A stretch of DNA of 64,000 nt from Mugil cephalus (GCF_022458985.1 NC_061785.1:6810204-6874203), one strand, 5' to 3'. Shown: positions 35,412 to 49,081, numbered from the stretch's first letter. Notes: generated from the sequence alone by a model not told the origin. Translations and numbers: made by a program.

Positions 35412-36541
35412 GCTTGTCCTGTAGCTTGTATATGGGACTGTAGTCAGTCAAGAGTGAGTATTCACTCAGCTATCCAGTTGGCCTGTCTCATTCACTGAAA
35501 CATAACTCATGGGTCAGCAATTGTTCAGCATGACTGACTTCATTGTTCTCCTGGGCAGAGGTGAGGCGACAGGATGGCCAATTGTTCAACACGTGTTACA
35601 TCGGGAAGAGCAGCCGTTAAAATAGTGGGGGCTAATTGGAAATGGGAAATTAATTGCTTAAAATGAACATGTATGGGTCGCCAAGAGAGTCAACTCAAGC
35701 CTCATGACAAGAGTGACAGCAATAATGAAGTTGTTTATTTTTTTCTAAATCTCACGTGTCATAGCTGATGCACAGTAGTCAGCAAAGTACTTTGTTCTGT
35801 AACACATACGGTTTATTTTTGTTTTGCTCATCAGATATCTGAACTATTGAGAAAAGTATTTTGTTAAAGAGTCGTTTAAATATTTTTGCCAAATCAGATA
35901 ATGGTAAATCATTCATTATTAGTATACAGCAGGTCTCTTTGAGTTACTTCATCCACTTAATTTGTAAAATTAAGCATATCTGCGTACAAATTGCATGAGC
36001 GTGATTATTGACGTAAACCCGGAAAATTGAAAAGGCTGCGTTTAGTTGCTCCTTGTAAACGAGAACGCCTTTATTGCGGTTGACTCAAATGGCCGCAAAT
36101 ACCACGAGTTATTTTAATTTCACGGCATTTGAGGGGAAATTAATCACAAATATACTCTATATGCGTGGCAGTTTTATTTTAGTTAACAAGGCAAAGGGAT
36201 CAGATTATTTGCACTATATTTTTAGCCACCATTTGAACCAAAGGCAGATAGATTTCTTTAATGAGTTACATTTATTTATTTTTTTATTATATATGAGTGT
36301 GTGCTCATAATTTTTTTGCCATCAATTAATATCAACATCGTGTGTGTATTAACACCGCTGTGTGGGATACTTGCTTCAAATCGCATCTTGACGTATTCTT
36401 AACTTACGGTCCTGAATGCACCATTTGGTTTGGGTTACACCTCTAACGCTTTGCAAGATGCTAAAGGAAAATATGTTGTTTTGGCAACCAGGTGACGAAC
36501 ACCACGTCCTGAAAAACGTCGCATAACACAGACGGTTCGGG
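35412..36541. other. Divergent intergenic region, peroxidase/fbxl15
   Basis: 1.1 kb separates the two divergent start codons and must hold both promoters unless hidden 5' exons exist. It is AT-rich, without TATA boxes in convincing positions. Near fbxl15 there is a GC-richer patch at 36500-36545. No other gene is supported. Confidence 0.5.
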
Positions 36542-37959
36542 ATGGACGAAGAAGATAAATTGCGAACGTGAGTGCCCTTTAAAATTGAGTTTTGTGTCTA
36601 AAAAAGCAGCTGTATTGGTGGCCCCGGCATGCTAGCTTCTCTGCTAACAGCGATAGTAAAAACACCGAGTCAGTGAAATGTATCCGGCCCCGTTAATTTA
36701 TTTAGGGCAGCTAACTTTGATTTAAACATATATGAAATTGACAGAGAGGTGGCTGCTATGACACCCTCTCTGCTGCTAGTGTGAATTGCTGACATTATTT
36801 TCTAACCTTTAACTGATTGCTTCCGTTAAACCGCGTCTGCAGAGGTTTTTGTGCGGTATCAAAGTTCAGCTGTAACGCGCTTTGCACTTCAGCAGATGTC
36901 ATCTCTTGGACCTGCCCTGGGAGGATGTGCTCGTTCCACATATTTTGTGCTACTTGCCACTTCAACACCTTGTCAGCCTGCAGAGGGTGAGCAGGCAGTT
37001 CCACAGCCTCATCCAGGTGTACCTAGCCAACTGCAGGACTTTTAATCTCTCCCCTGTAAGTACTCGTGAGTGATTTAGTGGATGGTATTTTTACCGTATG
37101 CTTCCAGCTGCATTGCAAAAGGTCTGCTCTGTTATTTACAGATAGGGCCGTGCATTCCCAAAGAAGCATTCTGCTCCATGCTAAAGGACAACAAAGTTCT
37201 GCAGAAGCTGTCGCTTCAGAACTGCTCGGAGTGGGTGACGGACAAGGAGCTGCTCCCGGTCATCGGACAGAACCAGCATCTGCAGAAAGTGGACATGAGC
37301 GGCTGCGTCTGGCTCACCCGCCACTCCCTGGTGGCCGTGTCCTTGAGCTGCACGCACCTCCAGCACCTCGGCCTGGCCCACTGCGAGTGGGTGGACAGCC
37401 TGTCCCTGCGCAGCCTGGCTGATCACTGCGGGGGGCTGCAGTCAATCGACCTCACCGCCTGCCGCCAGCTGAAGGACGACGCCATCTGCTACCTGGCCAA
37501 GAAGTGCTCGCAGTTGAGGTCCCTGTCGCTGGCGGTCAACGCCAACATTACCGACGAGTCGGTGGAGGAGGTGGCCAAGAACTGCAGGGCCCTGGAGCAG
37601 CTGGATCTCACGGGTTGCCTGCGGGTCAGGAACCACTCCATCAGGTACATCGTATCTTATTTTCGAGCGTGTTCCAGCTGACTTTGTGCCACGTCCGCGC
37701 GCTGCTTTCGACACACACTGCCTCGTTTGTTTACCCACCCGTAAGATCTTCTGCATGCTGTGCTCACAGGACTCTCGCGGAGTATTGCCCGAAGCTGCAG
37801 TCCCTTAAGGTGAATCACTGTCACAACGTGACAGAGTCGAGCCTCGATCCTTTACGGAAGCGCAACGTAGTGATTGATGTCGAGCCTCCTTTACAGAGGG
37901 CACTGGTTCTTCTTCAGGATGTACTGGGGTTTGCTCCCTTTATCAATCTCCAGATTTAG
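36542..37959 (+). CDS. fbxl15: F-box and leucine-rich repeat protein 15
   Basis: Four exons join in phase to 293 residues (human protein 300): 36542-36567, 36893-37055, 37142-37644 and 37770-37959. FBXL15 is the substrate-recognition subunit of an SCF ubiquitin ligase that targets Smurf1 and so promotes BMP signalling. The F-box spans about residues 11-50 ([27 protein letters not shown]). At least six cysteine-containing LRRs follow ([74 protein letters not shown]). The C-terminus [16 protein letters not shown] ... FAPFINLQI is highly characteristic. The first coding exon is only 26 nt. The exon 2 acceptor is a tandem CAGCAG, so a 292-residue variant using 36896 is possible. Confidence 0.96.
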
Positions 37960-39500
37960 CCTGGGGACACTCGGCCTATCCAACAAGTGAACACAGGTAA
38001 GTCACATCAACTCTTATTTGTATATAATTCTGTCAAAAGTAGAGCCTCACACTGAATTCATTACTAGTTTATTTCTATGAAATCAACAGACTAACATTTT
38101 GCTTTCAACATGTGACGTGTTACAGGTGCCACTTTCCGCTGCGCCACATGGACATGTCCTTCTTAAAAACTTTTTAAGAAGACCTGGATGTTCGTGTGAT
38201 AAAACAATGTGCACAAAAAAAACTTCACTGGACTGTGATCTATGATGCACGTTTGAGGATAACAAAGAAAGCCATGTACTTTTTACGAACTGCTTCATCA
38301 TGTCCAAGAGACGTCACTGCACAATTCCTTAATCATCACGGTGTTGTAATAACGTGGCTTTATAGAAAGGTGATTCCAACCAAAGTACGGTGTGTTGTTT
38401 TTAAGCAAAGCGGTTACGTTTCATTTAGGAACATTAAAAAAAAATTAAAAAAGTGTTTGAGTTTAATTGAACATTCAATTTTTGCACGTATATGCCAGCT
38501 TTAAAGGGTCAACTCGTCCAAAACACATAAAAACATTCTCTCGCCTACTACTTCTTTTGTGTAAATACGTGTTTTAGTATCTAAAGAAGATGAATGCCGT
38601 TTTATTTCTAGCTCAGACAATATCTTGTCTTCCACAAACAAGACAAATCCATAGATTTTAACCCGTATTGTAGATAAATAAATAGCCCTAGTACTTGTTT
38701 GAAATAAGTATAAGAATTTATTACGACTGTTTCCCACTGTGTGTCTAAAGTATTTTTTTTTTTTTGTAAATCATACCTGTTGAAATGTTGTTGCCCTGTG
38801 ATAAACAAGTATAAGAAATATTAAATTGAAAATACCACATGAAATGACTGCTGTCAGTTTTCTACTTTAGGATCGAGACTGGTCTAACTTGCATTCTCTA
38901 TTACCTCTGAAGTATATGTGATACCAGTGCTCTCTTTTAAAAATAAAACATGCACACCTCACTATGTACGAATTACTGGAATAGATTTTAAAGAGCGACA
39001 TCTGGGGAAAAGTTTCTGAGGCGCTATAAATGTTAAAATGAGTCACCATCCTGGGAAGAATTAAGAATTGTACATGGGAGATGTTATGTGGGTTGGCTTT
39101 GTCTGGCTTTTATAAAAATGTCACATCATCATCAAGTGTTTTATTCAAGTAGATAGTTTTTTAAATTTATTTACAGGTTTAAAATGATTAAAACTGACCC
39201 AGAACGTCACTTTAATATTTTTAAAACGAACTTGAGCTTTGCCTGTTCAGTGGACTTTTGGTGCCACGACCTAAACTGTCACAAGGTGGCAGCAATGAGT
39301 CAGAATAATTAATTCTGTTTTGGAGTGCATGAGTTATAAACTACAGAAGATGAAAGTGATAATCTACGCTTTATAATTATGCACTGATATGATATCAGTA
39401 TAAAAAACATTCACTATTTTTTTAAAAAAAGATTTAGAGTCTGACTGTTTAGGTGGATTGTGGAGAAAAAATCTTCAGGATCTTGTTCTGCAACATTGGA
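37960..39500 (+). other. fbxl15 3' region
   Basis: AT-rich sequence without protein signatures. ATTAAA (38820-38825) and AATAAA near 38941 are possible poly(A) signals, but neither stands out. Beyond 39000 nothing is seen. Confidence 0.4.
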
Positions 39501-39554
39501 TGCGGTGAATGCACAGTAAGAATTAATGCTTCCCCCCGATGCTGAGCTACTTGT

Positions 39555-39812
39555 TAAAAATCCCTCTTACCGTTTCCTCTGGTGGTCCAATTGGCAGACT
39601 ATGTTGTCTGTGTGACAACACAACAGGTCTATTTTCCACTTGATGGCATGGTTTACCCCATCTGCTGTGTGCCGTCCGCAAGCTTGAATTTGCACGGAGA
39701 GAGTTGAGTTTGGAGGGGCTTCGGGGATCGACCAGCATCCTTCTGTTGGCTGTGCCGATCGTCGTCTTGTACCGCTGTTCCTCACAGGGGGCTTTGCGGT
39801 GTCATTAGTCAT
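39555..39812 (-). other. Possible orphan exon, minus strand
   Basis: A frame open for at least 60 codons reads ...RRMLVDPRSPSKLNSL...; a good donor GTAAGA falls at 39570-39565 after GAA ACG. Base composition is richer in G+C than the surroundings. The DPRSPS motif occurs in CDK-regulated proteins, but the family was not recognised. No partner exon was found within reach, so this could equally be a repeat or a non-coding exon. Confidence 0.25.
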
Positions 39813-40379
39813 AAGGTAAATCTTGAAATTTCAATCTGTGCTGCATATGGCGCTGTAGGTGCCCACATTCAACCCAACTAAGTGATGTTTTCCTCACATT
39901 TTATGCAAGAATGAAAGATTTAGGCATAAGTTTATTCCTCAAAATGACCAATAATGATAAAATGATGAGTCCCTGCTTCATAATGTATAGAAAGGACATT
40001 AGAAACACTTAACATGAGCACTGAATACTCAGTTTCACCTTCAGCTGTAGTAAGTATAAAAAACAAAACATAAAAAAAACACCCGTTGCGTTGCTCGACC
40101 TTGTTGCTGCTCAGCAGTCAGTGGGTTAAAAGCATTTCAGGCTACATTCATCATGTTGGACCTCAATTAGCATTGATCTGCAGGGGGGGGAGAAAGAAAC
40201 ATTGGTACAATATTATATACCATGGAGCAATTTCTGTTCCAGTGATTGAGTGTACGAGGGGATTTCTCAAACACAGCCGGCCTAACATATTTTGTCTTCC
40301 TGTCAATAATCGGGCACTTGTCTAAATTATTGATCAATAGCAACTGATCATTTTATACCAAGGCACAACAATGAAGTTG

Positions 40380-40640
40380 GTTCATTCTGTTCACCGTGCA
40401 GCTTTAGCTCCCGTCACTGCGTAATATATCGCAGATATTAAAACGAGGGATCAATCTGAGTTTAATCCCCGGCTGCTTTCGAAGTCCTCGTTGACAGAGT
40501 AATGTACGGATGCTGCCGTTCGGAAGCTCGTGGGTTTCATTTATGTGCCCGCGGCCCAGCTGGTTCACATAACAAGGACTAGAAAGAGGCCCCGCTCAGA
40601 TTATACAGATAAGGGCTTAGCATTTTTAAAATAGGAAAGC
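40380..40640. other. Candidate conserved non-coding segment
   Basis: A GC-balanced, non-repetitive 260-bp block stands out from the AT-rich surroundings, with TTTAAT/ATTAAA-type homeodomain cores and no reading frame. Inference only. Confidence 0.25.
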
Positions 40641-40897
40641 CCTCCAGAAGATTTTTATTGTACTTGACCCATTCCCATAAATACCATTTAGTCCTACAGA
40701 GCTAATCAACGTTTTTATTTAGGCTAGCAGCTAAAGATTGCACGGCGCAGTTTCAGAATGAGTAACATACAGTAAATTTAGTTGGTTTAGTCCAAATAAT
40801 AAATTAATTAAATTAGCAGAGATTGCATTTAAACACAAATTTCCTCGGATTCCTTGGATTAACAGGTTTTGTTTTGAAAGTAAACAATAGTTCTTAC

Positions 40898-41370
40898 AGA
40901 CCCCGTCATGGCCTACGTCACTGTGATGTCACAATGTTAACTGGAGGCAAAACACTGTCACTTTCAACCATGAAAATGTCGTCTTGCTGTATTTTTTAGA
41001 GCCAAAACTGAAAAATCAAAAGCACCAACTTGAAATTTTATCACCTGGCAGCCACTGCCGGTCATAGACGACTTTGGTTTTTCTTTGGCGATTAAAAGAA
41101 AGGACTGGATTGAGACAATCTACAATGGGCAGACTTCTTATCAGATAAGATTAATGTGAAATGCATCATCAGTTTCAGCCTTGATAACGTTATGGGTTAG
41201 AATAAATTGACTGACACTACGTTAAGTTAATGCTTATTTAGTCGAATTGTTGTTACATGTTAACTAACGCAACATTAGATGCGTGTTTCAGGGTTGCCCA
41301 AGCAGAATGTACATTTACCCTCCACAGCGGTTCTGGTAATATCTTTGTTGGACAGACTTCAATTGATAAG
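40898..41370 (+). mobile_element. THAP-domain transposon relic, copy B
   Basis: Second copy of the 14006-14545 element in direct orientation. It shares ggcctacgtcactgtga, ctggaggcaaaaca, the THAP start (ATG at 40976, MSSCCIF then stop), actttggttt and gattaaaagaaaggactgga. Point changes and small indels have destroyed the frame. Confidence 0.6.
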
Positions 41371-41494
41371 ATCAGTGCTTACATGGCACAGACTGTTTCT
41401 TGGAGGTATCACTCAAAAACAAAAACATGATACCCTTACATTAAGTCACTTCCCTGCTCGAATTTTCAGTTACTGTAGTAACATGACTCGAATT

Positions 41495-41690
41495 TAGACT
41501 TTATTGATCCACAAGGGAAACTGCTTGTTCCCATATTTGCACGATAAAAAAGTAACATGTAATGGAAATCCACCAAGTCGTTGACCAAACCCAAGAAATT
41601 AAGTGCATAAAGATACTCTCTCATTGAGAGATTGGTGTCAGTGCTACAGTTTCTAACATTTTTACTGGCTGCCTGTTCAAGAAACTGCAT
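41495..41690. repeat. LINE 3'-tail-like repeat
   Basis: It begins tagactttattgatccaca, agggaaactg, the 'tttattgatcc-caaggggaaa' signature common to L2/Rex-type LINE ends in fish. No coding sequence. Confidence 0.45.
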
Positions 41691-42146
41691 AAATCATGAG
41701 TAATTTAATATAAATATACATTACATTATCACCATTTAAAGCTTATTAATCATAGCTATGAACAAACTAATGAAACCTTTACATTCCTTGTGCTTATAAA
41801 ACATATATTCTGTGCTATAAGTTCCATAGTGATTTTCCCTTCTCTTAAGTACCTGCTGACCTTATATGTGCAGGTTAACAGCCATTTGTCCTCTGTCACA
41901 AAGCATCCAGTCAAACAGGAGGCTTGAATGTCAGGTTATGCTTCAGCCACGCTGTAAATAAAAAGCATATTTAGTTTGGAAAACCAAGAGAAAAAACACA
42001 CATACTTGGAGGCAATTTCCACGCAACGTTAGTCAACTGAATAATAAAGCGAGAATTATCAAAAAATATATTTTTCTTTGTTGTTTATATGAATGCAAAA
42101 TAGTAATTCCATCTTCAGCTGTGTGGCAACAAGATCCTGCTCAAGT

Positions 42147-42170
42147 AAAAAAAAAAAAAAAAAAAAAAAA
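42147..42170. repeat. A24 homopolymer
   Basis: An uninterrupted run of 24 A followed by a short AAT-rich run. It may mark an old retrotransposition. Confidence 0.8.
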
Positions 42171-45100
42171 TACTAATAATAATAATCAGAAATGGGTTCA
42201 GGATACGTTTCAGCCGCGTGTTAATTAAACCGGGTTCGTTTAAGGTGAAAAGAGAATTACTGTAGCCGTTCAGATGGGCTCAAAGCTGTATCAGAGATTT
42301 TGTTCATTTTCATATTTTTAATTAACGGCTCCTTTCCCCCTCGTCTTCCATCACTGAATGAGTCGTTCTTTCATTTATTTGGTGTAGTTTATCTCCTCAG
42401 CCATTCACATACAACCTTATTGGATCCCGGGACTCTGGCCGGCAGAGAAGCAGAACTAATGACAACATTACAGAGCCTTTGTGAGCGTGGCCGTCAAAAA
42501 AGTGTCGATCAACCAAGCAAGAAATAATGTTGGATTTCAAAGCCAGCGTGAATGAACGTGTTTGTTTGGAATGTGTGCGTCTTGATTCAGAAATACCGAG
42601 AAGGAGTTGACATGAAGACGCTCGTATAGGAAACAGACCATAAATGTGGAAAATCAGAATCAAAACAGGCTCTGACGAGACGCCTTCAGTCTAAAGTGAA
42701 GCGACATTTGAAGCTTTCCTAAGATTTAGATCCGGTTATATCGTTAGCATCTTCCTAATTCCTGAGCTGCTACACAAACCAGACACTGAGCGTATGGTCG
42801 GATAGTTGGAACTCAGTTTTTATCGCTTCATCACGACATTTTTTTGGCATTTTCTTTGAATCAGAATCAGATTTACTTTATTAATCGCAAGGGGAAATTA
42901 CTAAATGAATAAACTTAATGAATAGAGAAACGCAGCCAGTGACTTGTGGCTAGTTATTGTTTAGGAAAAGAAAGAATTAACAGTGTTAGTGGATTGTGGT
43001 AAAAGTTGTAATTTGGGACATTTGGTTAAACTCTTTGACCAAAAGCATGTAAAAAAAAAGATGCTTTTGTGGCTATTTAATGCTGAAATAACTAATCTAT
43101 AAATTAATCGGCAACAGTTTTGTCATTTTGTTTGTAATGATCCTGAGGCATCCAGGTCAAAACAAATGCTCCTGGATTTGAGTTTTGCCTCGTGTGAGTT
43201 TCAGGAGGAAGCCAACGGCAGATGTACCCTTAAAAACCTAACTCAGCACCAGTCATTGAGTACTGACAAAACCCCTTGACATTTCTTCTTAGTACGATTT
43301 AAATTATTATTTTTTTTTATAGTAGCTAAGTTTTAGTTTTAACAGCTGATTAATGAAATGTGTCAAAAATGTGGTTCTGATATCCGGAAGAAAAGCAGCT
43401 GTACGGTACTGAGGTAAAATCCAAAAACAACTGAAGACCGAAACTAAGTCAAGAACTAAGACAGAGGATCTTATACAAAGCTAAAGACATAATTCAGTGA
43501 TATATGAGAGGATGAGTGGAGTGGAATCATAGACACGAAAACCGATTACAAGATAAAGCAGGAAACACAAGAAAAAAACAAATATGCTCATAGAAAACAT
43601 TCCAAACCCCAAACCATAATGTTGTTTGCATGTGTGGCAGCGTGCTTTGTTATGTGAAAATAAACTGAATTGTTTCGTATTTTTGGTCTTAAGACGTCAC
43701 AAACTGATCTCAGTTGCTGGTGACATGTGAATAAATATATAAAACACACATAAACACTAAGACACAAGCAGCAAACATGACCAGACGACGAAAACAAAAA
43801 ACAAATTGGAACTTGCTACTTAGCGCTGAAATGATTAGCTGTTAATTAATCAGGAGAAAATAAAATATTTTTAGAATTTAGTTTTTGAGCATATTTATTA
43901 CAAGATTCATTATATTTGTTATGATTTGCGGCTTTTCAAATGTGCGAGTTTGGCTTTTTTTTTGGAAAAGTTGGCAGAATATTTTGTGTTTTCTTAGTCT
44001 GCTTTATCTGATTAAACAGTTCAGGAAATTGGCAGGTAATGAGCATGAGCGTTAGCCTCACATGTGACCTTAAATTTATTCAGAAGTGTTGCAAAATGTT
44101 TGTTTGCGCAGATGACAGAAACCGATCTGAGCGTGCACCTGCAGCTCGTACATTATGTCGACACCAGGATTAGTGATGCGCGGATCGATACTTCCGATAC
44201 CAGGTCTTTATGCTCTAAAATCGATTCTCAAATCAAAATATCGATACTTTAGTCATTGGAGGTAATGTAGGAACACAGTGGAAAGTAACTTAACTATTGA
44301 GTTGTGGCAACACAACAAACCTTATGAAACACAAACACAGGTTAAACCACAACACAGAATAGGAGACATTTATGAGGAGGAGGACAGAAGAGGAGAGAAC
44401 AGAGTCAGAATTGAGATACAAGTTTTCATTTTATAGTAGTTTTATATGGTTAAACAATAATTTATATTAATGGTCTCATTATTTTACTTATTCTTTTTGA
44501 TTTTTCTGTTGTTGCATTAGCTCGGCTATATAGTAAATGAGGCCTCTACCTCAGTATACGAGGTTAAAATACTAGACACATAGATCCTGGCTGTTGTCTG
44601 CATTCATTCAAGTTCAGAGTAACTTTACTTACTTAAAAGCGCAGAGGACTGACTTGAATGCTATTTCATATAATTAAAATCCGCTCTGCCTTCTTTGCTG
44701 AATTGGTGCCGACTTAACTATATGTAATATGCAACTCAACACATGTCATGACGTACAAAGGGTTGTGCTAAAGAAAATAGTTTGTAATTGATTTATCAGC
44801 ATGCTGGCAGAAAAAACATCTGTTTCTGTTGAGGCTTTCAAGAAGCACAATAAGACCCGGCATTTGATTTGTTTTGTTGATCTGCATTTTACATGTTTTA
44901 TATGACATGTTGAGTGTGAAGCACTTTGATCCAGACGCTCTTTGATTCTAAGGTGCTAGATGAATCAAATAAACTAAACTTAAGTGACTCTTCCATCTTC
45001 CGTGGACTTTCCGTGTCCTTGTTGGTTCATTCCACCACTTTCTGCCCCTAGCTGGCCTCCGCCAGACCCGGCCCTCCTTCTCCGACCTCAAGCTTTCCGT

Positions 45101-45240
45101 CACCCACACTCTTGAGCGCAGCCCAATTGCGTGCACCCAGGGGCAAAGATCTGTAGCCACGCTCCATTTGGCTGCAACATAAACACACCGATGCACCTAA
45201 CGGAGGACGCATACATACAGTAAGTGAGCATGATGAGGAT
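42171..45240. other. Intergenic, mostly unremarkable
   Basis: An L2-like tail (tttactttattaatcgcaag) lies at about 42875-42898. A degenerate hAT-end-like stretch lies at about 44170-44252 (gatgcgcggatcgatac, aatatcgatactt). Otherwise AT-rich with no gene signal. Confidence 0.4.
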
Positions 45241-45970
45241 TCATCCTGGCAGCAGCGTTTTTTTTTAATCCAGACTGCTAAACTGTAAGCAAGCGTGTTG
45301 AACTTGTGTCCTCCGGGCGACGGAGATCAGAGATCAGGCGTAATCACGGATCACATCTTGTTATGTTTGGTGGACGCCAGGAAGATGCTGGAGGCTTGTC
45401 TCGTTTTCAGATCCGAGACGAGGAACTTCCTCACGTGCACGATATGCAAATGATAAAACCACCGTGGGCCATGTAATGGAATGAAATGAATATGATAATT
45501 CGTAGTCTGATACAATCAATATGCCGGAAGCTATAATTGATGCACCTTGTAGTAAAACAAATAAGCCCAAAACAAAACATCACAGTGTCTCATTTCTTCT
45601 GTCCTGCCTCGTTCTCCGACGCGAAAAGGAAGCTCCGAGTAGCATCTGACGAATAAACCACAAACAGCAAAATATGTGTTTAGCACATGTCTCGGCCCGC
45701 AGATTAATGACATTAACGAAGTTTCCATTAGCAGAGCGATCAGGGGAGACAGAGGCGTCCATGCGTAAATCCACATGACTGAATCACTGATAAGAGAAAA
45801 TGAAACACATCTCCATGGGCCAAGAGGGGCCAAGAAACGCCACTCCAAATTAGTCCGCGGCCCAATTTGTTGTTACTTCATTAGCAGGCCGGCATCTGTA
45901 GAGCAAAGGGAGGGAAGCTGTGACCCATCTTTCCGCCTAAAAATTCCTTTCTCCGCTTTTGCTTTTTGAG
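45240..45970. other. Candidate conserved non-coding block A
   Basis: 700 bp of non-repetitive, compositionally balanced sequence contains an exact octamer ATGCAAAT (45444-45451). It also has attaatgacattaacg (about 45702), ttcattagca (45878) and an E-box CACGTG (about 45432). No open frame has protein-like content in any phase. Interpreted as regulatory DNA by texture; no alignment was available. Confidence 0.35.
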
Positions 45971-46199
45971 AGAGGAACGATGTTCCCCGTGTGGGGGTGG
46001 GGGAGGATCGGAAAAGAGAGACGCGGAGGAGTTTCTTCCGGTGGTGAATCATCGTGGAAGCGTGCTATTAAAGTTTTCGAGTGGTCGGATGTTTTTGGGA
46101 TGAGTTTAGAACTTGAAACCACCATGAAACCTTTGAGAATATTTATATGTGTTGAAGCAACTGTCTTTGCAGACGCTGGAATATGTCGAGTTGTAGTTT

Positions 46200-48400
46200 G
46201 AGAAGCTGTCGAGCTAAAAAAAAAATGATAAAATAATTACACCTGTTATTTATTTAAAATTTCAAAACAGAAAAGTAAGGAAAATGGAGTTGGAGTTACT
46301 TAAAATTTAGTTTTTGCTGACTTTTAACATTTGTGTAGTTGATGCAGGAGATATTTTGACTGGTATTTGTGAGCACAATTGTACACAACATGCTGCTTTG
46401 TGTATTTCTTCTCTTAAATTTCATTTCCCTCCTTATTTTTCTTTCTTTCTCTGGGATAAATAAAGTTTTTCTGATTCTGATTCTGGAAAGTACATATTCA
46501 TACAATTCATTCACAAACGAAGCAATAAATCACTTTCAGTGTATAATTAATACTTTTACATCTCTCACAAGTGTAAACAGTTTCTTTCTTTTTCTTTTTT
46601 TTCATTCTTTTTTTTCTCCAACATTTGTACAATTCACTAAATGCATCTTTTCCATCTTCTCCATCTTAAAAATGTCAAATGATATCAGTCCACTCATGTG
46701 TTGTGGGTCTTTATTAGCGATATGCTAAGTAGGGATTTGGTTTCTTTTATGATCAGTTAATGAGTTTAATAAAAAATGTTTGGATGTTTATTCATTTTTT
46801 AACCCTTAGACTGGCATTGTAACTACACGGTTGATCATTTTTGCATGCAGTAGTAGTAGTAGTAGTAGACAATAAAATGCTTAATTTCTCATTTTGTACC
46901 CATTGCTAGTCATTCAGTTTGTAAGACACACAAATTTGCTGTTGTTTTCTACCTTTTGAGCTATAGCGCTTTTGAACAGACGACCATAGCTCGTAAATAT
47001 ACATCATACAGCATTCAGTGTTTATATTGTATCAATTTGTACAATCGTGTGAACATTTTAATAATGATATGTCACTATGCTCAGTCTGCAGTGCATGCTA
47101 TTAATCTACTCTAGATTAAAAATGAATGGTAATTCATTTTATTTCTTAGTGTGGAAGTCAAAGGGTTAAATTAAATGATGTGATGCTGCTTCAGAGACAA
47201 AATCTCTAATATTTTAAACTATCGCCTGTGAACTACAAATAAAAGTAATGATGCTAATATAAATACTATTGAATAGCAGTTGAGTGTAATAAGTTGTGTC
47301 ATAAGATTAAAGAAGAACAGGCCTGAAGTGGATCGGTGGAGGTTGAGGTGGAACTTTTATTCTGCCCGTGGAAGTGGTTGTCTGGGACGGGTAGTTTCTT
47401 ATCTTCCATGGCCGCACTAAAATCCACGGGGGACCAACGCTGTTTGGCACCCTGAAATCTTCTTTTTTTTTTACTCCCCTGCACCGGATTGGAAATCAGG
47501 ATCATGGGGTCTTGAGACATGGATGCCATATGTTCCCCCTTTTCGCCCTCTGAGGAGTTGGGGCCTGCGGGATGCCCAGCCCCTGTCTAAACGTACACGA
47601 GGGACTTTTGACGGCCGCTTTAAGTTGTTGTTCGTCATCGCCGGCACATTTCTGTGATTCATTTTCAGCATTGAAGAGGTGAAAAGGTAACCGTACTGTT
47701 TCTGCTCACGTAATGGAGACTCTTATTAGGATTTGAGAGGACGTTAGACTTTCCAGCATACAGTGAGTCTGTGTGACACTTTACTCACGCAGCTTAAAGA
47801 TGAATTATTAGAGAACATACATGTGGGATATTCAAGCCTGTGATCTATACTGTATTTATAAGATTTAAGTTTGACAAATGCGGAGTTTGATCACTTATTT
47901 AACCGGGAATGCAGCAATAAGAGTTTAATTTAATTATAGACTTGTAGTTCATTTGTTTTGGTTCCAATAATTTCCAAAGTTTCTCATTAGGAATATGACT
48001 CAAAAAAAAAAAAAAAAAAGATTAAATGTCTAAACACAGGTGAACTACAGCTCTATCTTTTTAGGTTTGATTGACAAGTCTGGTTTAAGAAAAAAAAAAA
48101 AGAGGACACACTGGTTGCACTACTGCCTCTGGCCAGCTGAGGACATGCTTTCCTCAGATTGGGAACATAAGGCTTCCCGTGGCCTCACCTACCCACTGTG
48201 ATCCACTACTACTATTATTATTATTATTATTATTAGTATTAAACTAGATGAAGATCTAAGTTATGATTCAACAAAATGCAGTTTAACATTAAATCCATCG
48301 AGTCAGACTACGGCAAAAACAAATAAAAACACAGTTGACGAGTCATTTCAATCGTTAATTTAGCTATAATATGTGCACCATATATAAAAACACTAATAAG
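46200..48400. other. AT-rich spacer with simple repeats
   Basis: A LINE-tail fragment (tctgggataaataaagtttt, about 46449) is followed by gattctgattctg. A (TAG)n run is at 46851-46868, A17-type tracts are near 48003 and 48089, and an (ATT)n run is at about 48211-48232. No gene is supported. Confidence 0.45.
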
Positions 48401-48429
48401 ATGAGTCTGGTTATGTAACAAAATTTAAT

Positions 48430-49075
48430 AATAATAATAATTTAAGAATAAGAGTGAGCACATTCTGCAACTTGATAATTAAACCGCTTTTTAAAAAATG
48501 TCTGCATTTTGTGAAATTTTGCCACCAGTGCTCATTAGTGTTTGAGTTCACGGTGGGCTCTGGAAAGTTGACCCCCCCTCTGAAGTAGCCAACTTTTCCC
48601 ACGCAGGTGTAATCCCGCAGCGAGGCGAACCTACCACAGCACATGACGCAGGACTCGGAGACCTCCGTCGGACTTTCTTTATGAAGTAGATTGAGGACAA
48701 TTTTCCTGCTGAAAGGTGGTCTACCTGGAAGGCCGGGGCCGCCTGCCAGCTGCATGTCATTTCTATCAAATGTGGCCGGGGTCTGTCAATTAAGAAAACA
48801 CAGGGCAATCTGTGGCTGCTGAAAGAGATCCCCTTGGCCTGCTCCCAGCCTCAGAGACGGCCTTTTGTTCCCAGGCATGTCTCACATACTTTCAGAGCCC
48901 AGATAAGCTCGGGCTTCATGAAGCCCTGCTTTATATTTGCCCACTGTAATGTCTCTGTGGGGTCAGTGAATATGGGGAAGCACTGTCTAAGAAAAAGGTA
49001 ATATCCCCCGCCTCCTACACACATTATAGGGTCAGGAATAGAAGCCACAGGTTTGGTGGTCCTGAGGCCAGGCCA
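48430..49075. other. Candidate conserved non-coding block B
   Basis: Non-repetitive, GC-balanced sequence with tgtcaattaagaaaacacag (48784) and homeodomain-type AATTA cores. It has long frames without protein character. It ends at a T27 tract. Confidence 0.3.
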
Positions 49076-49076
49076 G

Positions 49077-49081
<5 letters not shown>

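Noticed and set aside
47299-47671. Two overlapping minus-strand frames with basic sequence (KKKRRF, KQRWSPVDF)
   Set aside because: A faint RNA-binding-protein flavour and an acceptor-like ttcag, but no family match, no partner exon and frames that disagree. Not enough to call an exon.
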